This document shows, one piece after another, positions 8,152 to 15,199 of a stretch of DNA of 40,102 bases (positions are counted from its first letter, which is position 1; each line of letters starts with the position of its first letter). Position numbers and translations under genes: made by a program. Under the pieces are notes generated by a model that saw nothing but the letters and a program-made list of their open reading frames with translations, did not search any database and had not been told where the DNA came from. The stretch lies in the NCBI GenBank assembly GCA_009692505.1, contig SHZC01000020.1:1-40102 (forward strand). The letters are read 5' to 3'. Origin of the DNA: Myxococcales bacterium. Its GTDB lineage: Bacteria > Myxococcota_A > Bradymonadia > UBA7976 > UBA1532.

Positions 8152-10473
8152 GTGCGCAAACGGATCCTGATCGCCGAGCATGAAGTCTCCCTCGCCGACG
8201 CGCTCGTCGCCCGGCTCGGGGCCCGCGGTTATGCGTCGATGATCACCACCGACGCCCGATCCACGCTCTTGATCTTCGACGAGCGTCGGCCGGATCTGGT
8301 CGTCATTAGCCTCACGCTGCCAGACGACGGTGGCCGGGAGATCTGTCGGGCGATCCGAACCCGTCCGCTCGGCGCCCTCGTCCCGATCCTGTTTCTGGGC
8401 ACGGGACGCGAGGACGTCCGCAGCGTGAGCGAGGCCATCGCCGCGGGCGCCGACCACTACTTCCGTAAGCCCGATGGCATAGCGGAGCTGCTCAACAAGG
8501 TCGTCAACTACATCGGCCCGGGCGATGAGTCCGCGGCCCAAACCGAGGTCCGACCCTCGCTGGATCTGGCCGACGAGCAAGCACTCATCGACGCACTGGT
8601 GCCGGAGAGATCGCACCTCTCGGCGCAGGCCACCGACGACGGCCTCTTTCGCGCCATTCGTGACGTGCTCGCGGCCCGCCCCACGCCCGCAAAGCCTCTG
8701 GACTGGGACGAGGTGCGACAGCCCATCGTGATCCCCCCGGTGGCCCGTCCTGCGGCAACGGCCGGCGGCCTCCGCTCGGCGGCGACGATGACCGATACGG
8801 ACTGGGCGGCGCTGGACAACCTGCTGCATGGCGAGAGCGAGCCTGCGCCGCGCCCACGACGGGACGCGACGCGGCAGGCCGACGAGGCGGCCCTCGCGGC
8901 GTCGCTGCTCGTGACGCCGGCCCCGGGCCCACCGGGCCTCGTACATTGGCCTGAGCCCGCCCCACGGCTGGAGCTTCAAGAGACGCAGGTTGGCCCGCCG
9001 ACGCCCTACCCCGCAGCCCCGCACGCCGCGGTCCATCTCGACGACACCCACGTCGATTGGAGAGCGGGCCGTCAACTTGCGGAGCCCGAGCTCAGCGATG
9101 AGCCGGAGTTCGACCCCCTCGCGCCGGTCGAGGTCCGGCGTTTCCAGGGCCTGGACGCAGGTCTCGGAGCGGAGGCCGAGCTTGCCCCGGAGGGCGGATC
9201 CGAGGTCGTCAGCCCGACCCCCCGGCGCGCCGCCCTGCCGGGTCGCTCGCCTCATTTTGGTGGACCTGCTCGCTCGCCACATTCAGATCATGGCGTCGAG
9301 GTCGACAGCCCAACGTCGGTCAACAGCGTGGTCCAGGCCCAAGGCAAGAGCCCTCCCTACTCGCCACCCCGTCGTCCGGCGCACGATCCCGCCGATGCCC
9401 TCGCGGCCTTGCTCGACACGGGCCGTCAGGTCGATCTTGAGCGGCGGGGCGTCGGCGAGCTGCTCGCAGCCTGCACCGAGGCCGCCTTGACCGGACGAGT
9501 CGAGATCGCTTCGGGGGGCGTGCTTCGCCGCATCTTCCTCGACGCCGGCGCGCCCGTGTACGCCGACAGCAGCGAGCGGCACGAGGACCTCGTCTCCTTT
9601 CTCTTCGCGGAAGGACGCATCGCTCGCGCGGTGCTGGCAGAGGCGCGGGAGCGGGCGGCCGACCTCGGGGCCACCACGGAAGAGGTCTTGATCGAGGCGG
9701 GCTATCTGGACTCCGAGGACGTCTATCGGAGCCTTCGCGGCTACGTCATCGAGCGCGTCCTGTCGACGTTCGCCCTGGAGGCGGGCGAGGCCATGGTCAT
9801 TCGTGGTGGCGCGCGTCCGCTCGATCCGGTTGATCTCGGGATGCACCCTGGTCGCCTGGTGCTCGACGGCGTGCGCCGCAAGTACGGCCGACTCCGCCTC
9901 TATCGCGTCCTCGGAACGCCGGCGATGGTGCCCCGACCGCTCGCAGGTCCGCGCCGTGAGCTGCCGGGCTTGGTCCTGCGACAAGACGAGATGGCGACGC
10001 TCTCGCTCGTCGACGGTCGACGAACGGCGCTCGACATCGCGCGCGCTGTCCAGACCAGCGAGCTGGACGTCCTGGGGATCTTGTACGCGGCCGGCGTGCT
10101 CCAGCTCATCGAGGCTCCGGTGGGCCACCGCTCCGCCCCGGGGTTACCCCCACTCGATCCCGAGCTCTTGCAGCGCGCCGGGGCCCCCCGCACCGACGAC
10201 CAGATGCCCGGCTTCGCGGAGCTCGTGGCGCAGAAGTTCAGCGATACGCAGGCCGCCGATTATCATCAGGTCCTCGGCGTCTCACGAGGCGCGACGGGCT
10301 CGGAGATCCGCGCCGCCTGGGAGCATCAGAAGCGGCAGTTCGATCCACATCGGGTGCGACGTGAGGGGCCGCTCTGGCATCAGGTGCGCGAGATCGCCGC
10401 GGTCGTTGACGACGCCTACGCCATCCTCGGTCACGAGCGTCGCCGCCTCCGCTACGAAGCCCACCTCGGATAG
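8152..10473 (+). CDS. Pseudo-receiver / DUF4388 (PATAN-like) / degenerate J-domain regulator
   Basis: 773 residues, start set at GTG 8152 because the preceding codons have no receiver homology. Residues 1-122 fold like a CheY receiver (VRKRILIAEHE, LVVISLTLPDDGG, HYFRKPDG). The phosphoacceptor Asp is Ser53, and the acidic pocket is E9-H10, while Lys106 is kept. A Pro/Ala/Asp-rich linker (about 125-415) follows. Residues about 416-653 resemble the DUF4388 family (DLERRGVGELLAACTEAALTG, VRRIFLDAGAPVYADS-like, ATTEEVLIEAGYL). Residues about 702-773 resemble a DnaJ J-domain (DYHQVLGVSRGATGSEIRAAW), but the HPD tripeptide reads DPH (QFDPHRV). It probably acts as a protein-interaction hub rather than as a phosphorylated regulator or a true Hsp70 cochaperone. 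It lies upstream of def by 12 bp. Confidence 0.85.
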   Translation: MRKRILIAEHEVSLADALVARLGARGYASMITTDARSTLLIFDERRPDLVVISLTLPDDGGREICRAIRTRPLGALVPILFLGTGREDVRSVSEAIAAGADHYFRKPDGIAELLNKVVNYIGPGDESAAQTEVRPSLDLADEQALIDALVPERSHLSAQATDDGLFRAIRDVLAARPTPAKPLDWDEVRQPIVIPPVARPAATAGGLRSAATMTDTDWAALDNLLHGESEPAPRPRRDATRQADEAALAASLLVTPAPGPPGLVHWPEPAPRLELQETQVGPPTPYPAAPHAAVHLDDTHVDWRAGRQLAEPELSDEPEFDPLAPVEVRRFQGLDAGLGAEAELAPEGGSEVVSPTPRRAALPGRSPHFGGPARSPHSDHGVEVDSPTSVNSVVQAQGKSPPYSPPRRPAHDPADALAALLDTGRQVDLERRGVGELLAACTEAALTGRVEIASGGVLRRIFLDAGAPVYADSSERHEDLVSFLFAEGRIARAVLAEARERAADLGATTEEVLIEAGYLDSEDVYRSLRGYVIERVLSTFALEAGEAMVIRGGARPLDPVDLGMHPGRLVLDGVRRKYGRLRLYRVLGTPAMVPRPLAGPRRELPGLVLRQDEMATLSLVDGRRTALDIARAVQTSELDVLGILYAAGVLQLIEAPVGHRSAPGLPPLDPELLQRAGAPRTDDQMPGFAELVAQKFSDTQAADYHQVLGVSRGATGSEIRAAWEHQKRQFDPHRVRREGPLWHQVREIAAVVDDAYAILGHERRRLRYEAHLG

Positions 10474-10485
10474 AGAGAAGTCCGC

Positions 10486-11028
10486 ATGGCCCTGCTCCGC
10501 GTCCTCACCCACCCCGACCCCAGACTGCGCCTCGTCGCCGAGCGCGTGACAGACTTTGGTGAGGCCTTTCAAACCTTCGTCGATGACCTCGTCGAGACGA
10601 TGTATGCAGAGGTTGGCCGTGGGCTCGCAGCCCCTCAGGTCGGCGCCTCTCTCCGCGTCGTGGTCATCGATCTGCGGAGGCCTGACGAGGGTGGCAAGCT
10701 CGTGCCGGGAGACGTCTTCGTGCTCGCCAACCCGGAGATCACCTTTCGGGAGGGGGAGATCGTCTGGCGCGAGGGCTGCCTCTCGCTGCCGGGCATCGCC
10801 GCCGAGGTCCTGCGCACCGAGCACCTCAAGCTGCGTTATCAGGATCGCCTCGGAGAGCACCACGTCCTCGAGGCGCGCGACCTCTTCGCCGTCTGTATTC
10901 AACACGAGCTCGACCACCTCGACGGCACGCTGTACGTCGACCGCCTCGGGCCGCTCGAGCGCGCGCTCGCCCTTCAGGACTACACCGAGGCGCAGCACCT
11001 GGCGGGCCGGCAGGCACCCCCGGCATGA
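10486..11028 (+). CDS. def: Peptide deformylase
   Basis: 180 residues. It removes the formyl group from nascent N-formylmethionine. All three family motifs are present: GRGLAAPQVG (motif 1), EGCLSLPG with the metal-binding Cys (motif 2), and QHELDHLDG with two metal-binding His and the catalytic Glu (motif 3). The start is ATG at 10486 preceded by GAGAGAAG. The stop overlaps the fmt start (ATGA). The def-fmt-rsmB order is widely conserved in bacteria. Confidence 0.97.
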   Translation: MALLRVLTHPDPRLRLVAERVTDFGEAFQTFVDDLVETMYAEVGRGLAAPQVGASLRVVVIDLRRPDEGGKLVPGDVFVLANPEITFREGEIVWREGCLSLPGIAAEVLRTEHLKLRYQDRLGEHHVLEARDLFAVCIQHELDHLDGTLYVDRLGPLERALALQDYTEAQHLAGRQAPPA

Positions 11029-11975
11029 GCGCGCTCCGGGTCCTCTTCATGGGCACGCCTGCCTTCGCCGTGCCAGGGCTTGAGGCACTCTTCGAGGCGG
11101 GCTGCGACGTCGTCGGCGTCGTCACTCAGCCCGATAAGCCCGCGGGTCGAGGGCAGGAGGACACGAAGCCGCCGGTCGCCAAGGCCGCGCTCCGACATGG
11201 CTTGACGCCGCTTCAATGGCCGAGGTTGTCCGACGTCAGCTACGCCGCCCTCCGCGCCCTTGAGGCCGAGCTCTTCGTGGTCGTGGCCTACGGCAAGGTC
11301 TTGCCCCAGCGGTACCTCGATCTGCCCCGACACGGCTGCTTGAACGTCCACGCCAGCCTCCTGCCACGGTGGCGGGGCGCGGCCCCGATTCAGCGGGCGG
11401 TCATAGCGGGAGACGAACGCACCGGCGTCTGCGTCATGCAGATGGAAGCCGGGCTCGATACGGGGCCCGTCTGCCACCGGCTGACGACGGACATCGGCCC
11501 GGACGAGACCTCCTCGGCGCTGCATGACCGGCTGTCGGTGCTCGGGGCCCAGGGGCTCAGCGACGTGCTCGCGCGGCTTGTGACCAACGGCCTCACGTTC
11601 GAAGCCCAATCGCTCGACGGCGTGACCTACGCGAACCGGCTCGAGAAGGGCGATGGGCGCATCGACTTCACGCAGGACGCGCGCGCCGTTCACGACCTCG
11701 TCCGCGGGGTTCATCCTTGGCCGGGTGGGTTCGTCGATCGGAGCGATGGCGCGCTCAAGATTCAATCGACGCGCCTGGCCACGGCCGCCGAGGTGCCGAC
11801 GTCTGACCTGCAGGAGGCTGCGACGGTCTTGGCACCCGCAGCCGACGGTCCAATCATCTCCTGTGGTCGCGGCGCCGTCGTGCTCACCTCCCTTCAACGC
11901 CCCGGTCGACGCGTCATCAGCGGCGCGGAGTTTCTGCGGGGCGCGCGCGACCTTTCCCCAGGCATGAGGCTATGA
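11025..11975 (+). CDS. fmt: Methionyl-tRNA formyltransferase
   Basis: 316 residues, the typical length. It transfers a formyl group from 10-formyltetrahydrofolate to Met-tRNA(fMet). The N-terminal Rossmann domain starts with LRVLFMGTPAFAVPGLEAL and contains the family signature NVHASLLPRWRGAAPIQ, with the catalytic Asn/His region, followed by the GVCVMQMEAGLDTGPV segment. The C-terminal tRNA-binding domain includes NRLEKGDGRIDF and RGVHPWPGGF. The start codon overlaps the def stop (ATGA), and its own stop overlaps rsmB in the same way, implying translational coupling. Confidence 0.97.
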   Translation: MSALRVLFMGTPAFAVPGLEALFEAGCDVVGVVTQPDKPAGRGQEDTKPPVAKAALRHGLTPLQWPRLSDVSYAALRALEAELFVVVAYGKVLPQRYLDLPRHGCLNVHASLLPRWRGAAPIQRAVIAGDERTGVCVMQMEAGLDTGPVCHRLTTDIGPDETSSALHDRLSVLGAQGLSDVLARLVTNGLTFEAQSLDGVTYANRLEKGDGRIDFTQDARAVHDLVRGVHPWPGGFVDRSDGALKIQSTRLATAAEVPTSDLQEAATVLAPAADGPIISCGRGAVVLTSLQRPGRRVISGAEFLRGARDLSPGMRL

Positions 11976-13300
11976 CCACACCGATATCAGAACCGCCGAA
12001 GGGCGCGCGGGCCGTCGCCCATGACGTCCTCATGGCCGTGGATGCGCGCGAGGCCTATTTGCAGCCCGCGCTCGAAGCCGCTGCCCAACGTTCGGCCCTC
12101 ACGCCCCGTGATCGCGGGCTGACCCTTGAGCTCTCCAGCGGCACGCTGCGCCACGTCCGTAAGCTCGACACTTTGTTGGACGGCTGCATCGCGCGGGGGC
12201 TCGCCTCCACGCAGAACGAGCTCCGGTGGATCCTCCGGGTGGGTGCCTACCAGCTCATCTCGATGGACCGAATCCCGGCGCGGGCGGCGATTCATGAGGC
12301 GGTCGAGCTCGCCCGCACCCGGCTCAACGATGGCGCGGCCCGCTTCGTCAACGGCGTGCTGCGAGGCGTCCAGCGCCAGATCGCCGCGCGCGAGTGGAAG
12401 CCCGAGGCGTTGACCCCGGCGGTCCTGCACAGCCAGCCGGACTGGCTCTATGAGCAGCTCGTCGCGACCCTCGGCGAGGAGGAAGCTTTGCTCGCCGCGG
12501 CCGCCGTGAACCTGCCCGCCGAGCTGACCGTTCGCACGACGATGGCCGACGCGGACTTCGTCAACATGCTTGACCAATCGGGCATCTCCGGTCAGAAGGC
12601 GCGCTTCGTCCCGAAGGCTTGGCACGTCTCCCACGACACCCTCTTCCGCACGGAGGCCTTCACTCGGGGAGACTTCTTCGTGCAGGACGAGGCGGCACAG
12701 CTCGTGGTGCACCTCCTCGATACGCAGCGCGGCGACAACCTCTGGGATGTGTGCGCGGCGCCCGGTGGCAAGTCTCGCCACATCCTCGAGACCCTCGCAG
12801 GCACAGGCAAGCTGCTCGCCACCGACGATCACGCCGGAAAGGTCGCCCGCCTCAAGGACACCCTCTCACGGCACGAGAACGTCGAGGTCGAGCGACACGA
12901 CGGACGCACGCCCCGAAACGCGACGTTCGACCGGGTCTTGCTCGACGCGCCGTGCAGCGCGCTCGGCACGCTCCGCCGGCACCCGGAGATCAAGTGGCGA
13001 CGGCGGCCCGAGGACATCCCGCTCATGGCGGCCCAGCAGCAGACTCTCTTGCTGTCGGTCTGCGAGGCCGTGCGCCCGGGTGGTGTCCTGATTTATGCCG
13101 TCTGCACCACGACGGAGGCCGAGGGGCCCGAGCAGGTGCGCGCCTTCCTGGACCTTCGACCTGACTTCGAGCGCCGACCTCCACCCGAAGGCAGCATCGA
13201 CTGGAAAGAGTTGCTCGACGCCAACGGGGATATGCGCGTCTGGCCCCATCGACACGGCATGGACGGCTTCTTCGCCGCCGCGCTTCGTCGACGCGACTAA
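11972..13300 (+). CDS. rsmB: 16S rRNA (cytosine-967 C5) methyltransferase RsmB
   Basis: 442 residues. The N-terminal NusB-like domain (about 1-140) includes LTPRDRGLTLELSSGTLRH and ARFVNGVLRGV. The C-terminal SAM-dependent m5C RNA methyltransferase domain has WDVCAAPGGKSRHILE (SAM motif I) and DAPCSALGTLRRHPEIKW with the motif IV Pro-Cys. The motif VI Cys is in YAVCTTTEAEG, where most homologues read YSTCS/T. Family members methylate C967 of 16S rRNA. It follows fmt with a 4-nt overlap. Confidence 0.95.
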   Translation: MTTPISEPPKGARAVAHDVLMAVDAREAYLQPALEAAAQRSALTPRDRGLTLELSSGTLRHVRKLDTLLDGCIARGLASTQNELRWILRVGAYQLISMDRIPARAAIHEAVELARTRLNDGAARFVNGVLRGVQRQIAAREWKPEALTPAVLHSQPDWLYEQLVATLGEEEALLAAAAVNLPAELTVRTTMADADFVNMLDQSGISGQKARFVPKAWHVSHDTLFRTEAFTRGDFFVQDEAAQLVVHLLDTQRGDNLWDVCAAPGGKSRHILETLAGTGKLLATDDHAGKVARLKDTLSRHENVEVERHDGRTPRNATFDRVLLDAPCSALGTLRRHPEIKWRRRPEDIPLMAAQQQTLLLSVCEAVRPGGVLIYAVCTTTEAEGPEQVRAFLDLRPDFERRPPPEGSIDWKELLDANGDMRVWPHRHGMDGFFAAALRRRD

Positions 13301-13333
13301 ACTCAAACCCGCCGCCACCGAGGCCCCCGACCG

Positions 13334-14034
13334 ATGACCGCTATGTCCACGCCTGTCCGAATTGCCCCTTCGATCCTCTCGGCCGACTTCGGTCATCTCC
13401 ATGACGATGTGAGAGCCGTCGCTGCGGCCGGCGCCGACTGGATTCACGTCGACGTGATGGATGGGCACTTCGTCCCGAACCTCACCATCGGGCCGCTCGT
13501 CGTCGCCGCCGCCCGCAAGGCCTGTGATCTGCCCTTCGACGTTCACCTCATGATCGCGCACCCCGACGCCTACGCCGCCGCGTTCCGGGACGCTGGGGCC
13601 GATTTGATCACCGTGCACGCCGAGACCTGCCCGCACCTGCACCGCACGCTTCAGGTGGTCCGCGCAACGGGCGCCAAGGTCGGCGTGAGCCTCAACCCGC
13701 ACTCGCCGCTCAACCCTCTCGAGCACATCCTGGACGAGGTCGACCTGGTCCTGCTCATGACGGTGAACCCGGGCTTCGGCGGGCAGAAGTTCATCCGAGG
13801 GGTCCTGCCGAAGATCCGCAAACTTCGAGAAATGATCAGAGCGCGGGGGTTGACCGTTGACATCTCCGTGGACGGCGGCATAAATTCGGCGACCGTTTTC
13901 GAAGCTGCGGCGGCGGGGGCAAATGTCTTCGTCGCTGGCTCTGCGGTGTTTGGTGCTCCGGATTATGGCGATGCCATCGCTGAACTCCGGGCCTTGGCAC
14001 TCAGCGGGGTCGAAACCTCGAAAGCCGCTCCTGT

Positions 14035-14044
<10 letters not shown>
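13334..14044 (+). CDS. rpe: Ribulose-phosphate 3-epimerase
   Basis: 236 residues, a TIM barrel that interconverts ribulose-5-phosphate and xylulose-5-phosphate in the pentose phosphate and Calvin pathways. Motifs: [55 protein letters not shown] and DGGIN, containing the metal and catalytic His/Asp residues. Two start codons are possible (ATG 13334 or ATG 13343); both precede TPVRIAPS. The stop codon (14042-14044) lies inside the tRNA-Pro gene, so CDS and tRNA share 10 bases. It lies 33 bp after rsmB and is probably in the same transcript. Confidence 0.95.
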
Positions 14045-14113
<69 letters not shown>

Positions 14114-14120
14114 CCAACTA

Positions 14121-14158
14121 AAAAGCCGGCGTCTTCTGGGAGATGCCGGCTTTTTTTT
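14121..14158. terminator. Rho-independent, probably bidirectional terminator
   Basis: The inverted repeat AAAAGCCGGC...GCCGGCTTTT with extra inner pairing (GTCT/AGAT) around a TCTGGG loop is followed by eight T residues. On the other strand the run of A at the left arm gives a shorter U-tract, so it can also stop transcription of the convergent YciO-type gene, whose stop codon overlaps the T-run. Confidence 0.9.
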
Positions 14159-14777
14159 AGGTGCCGACGAGAAAGTCGGAGCAGTCGCCCAATCCCTGCC
14201 GGATGACGGTGGGGATCTCGGTGGTCAAGTCAACGACCGACGACGCGATGCCCGGCATATCACCTCCATCGAGGACCGCCGCGAGCCCGTGTCCGAAGAT
14301 GGTCTCGGTCGTCCAGGGATCGTTGAGCGTCTCCTGCGTATCGGGATCAATCGCGCTCGTGACGATGAGCGGCCGCCCAGCGACCTCGACGATCGCCTGA
14401 GGCACACCATGGGCCGGAACCCGGACCCCAATTCGACGCCGCTTATCACCGATGATCCGCGGCAGCGTCCGGTTGGCCTCGAGGATGAAGCAGTACGGCC
14501 CCGGCAGGTAGCGGCGCAGGATGCGGAAGGCCCGGTCGTCGAGGAGCGTGTGCTCGCTGACGTGCCGGATGTCCTTGAAGATTAACGCGAGGGGCTTCTT
14601 CGGATCGAGGCGGCGCAGGGCCATGAGTTGGTCAACGGCGCGTTTGCGATCAGGCAGGCAAGCCAAAGCGTAGGTCGTATCGGTGGGGATAGCGACGACG
14701 CCGTCGTCTTCGAGCAGCTCAACGACGCGCTCAATCCGGCGGGGTGAAGGGAATCGCCCGTCAAGTTGCAGGATCAA
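14157..14777 (-). CDS. yciO: YciO-type Sua5/YciO/YrdC family protein (threonylcarbamoyl-AMP synthase-like)
   Basis: 206 residues. The family fold is seen from [48 protein letters not shown] and [19 protein letters not shown]. These fit the YciO branch better than TsaC/Sua5, since family members of that branch carry the 'PGxYtFIL' and 'KRktIGvRvP' blocks. TsaC/Sua5 make threonylcarbamoyl-AMP for tRNA t6A modification; the physiological role of YciO is less certain. The start overlaps the yhbY stop by 4 bases (ATGA), indicating coupled expression of two RNA-related genes. Confidence 0.88.
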   Translation of the reverse strand: MILQLDGRFPSPRRIERVVELLEDDGVVAIPTDTTYALACLPDRKRAVDQLMALRRLDPKKPLALIFKDIRHVSEHTLLDDRAFRILRRYLPGPYCFILEANRTLPRIIGDKRRRIGVRVPAHGVPQAIVEVAGRPLIVTSAIDPDTQETLNDPWTTETIFGHGLAAVLDGGDMPGIASSVVDLTTEIPTVIRQGLGDCSDFLVGT

Positions 14778-15199
14778 GGCGCTCTTGGGGCCGGAGCTGC
14801 GGCCTCGGCGATCGGACTTGGGAGGGCGACGGTGGGGTTTTCGAGCCGGCGTCTGTAGAGCAGGACGATCCGCCCGATGACCTGGGCGACGTGGCTCCCG
14901 GTCTGCTCGGCGAGCTCATCGGCGCAGTCGTGACGCTCCACGGGCGACTCCCGCGAGATCGAGATCTTGATGAGCTCATGCTGCTCGAGGGCCACGGCCG
15001 TCGCCTGCACGAGCCCGTCAGTCAGGCCGTTCTTTCCGATTTGAACGACCGCCGAGAGGTGATGGCCCGCTTTGCGCAGTGCTCGGCGCTGGGCCCCAGA
15101 CAGCAGGATGGGGCTCAAGACGGGAGGCGGCGTATCGCCGGTGGACGAGATTTCAGGCAACGGTTCTTCTCCGGCGGCGGATGATGCCGACGACCCCAA
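14774..15199 (-). CDS. yhbY: YhbY / CRM-domain RNA-binding protein
   Basis: 141 residues from ATG at 15199. The CRM core reads LSGAQRRALRKAGHHL, VVQIGKNGLTDG, ALEQHELIKISI and AQVIGRIVLLYRR; IGKNGLTDG is the GxxG-like RNA-binding loop. YhbY binds ribosomal precursor RNA. E. coli YhbY is about 97 residues, so the N-terminal 30 residues here are extra. An internal TTG at about 15118 (LSPILLSGAQ) would give a normal-length protein, whereas the ATG start lies inside the last 47 bp of the upstream surface-protein gene. Which start is used is unresolved. There is a Pro/Ala-rich C-terminal tail. Confidence 0.85.
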   Translation of the reverse strand: MGSSASSAAGEEPLPEISSTGDTPPPVLSPILLSGAQRRALRKAGHHLSAVVQIGKNGLTDGLVQATAVALEQHELIKISISRESPVERHDCADELAEQTGSHVAQVIGRIVLLYRRRLENPTVALPSPIAEAAAPAPRAP

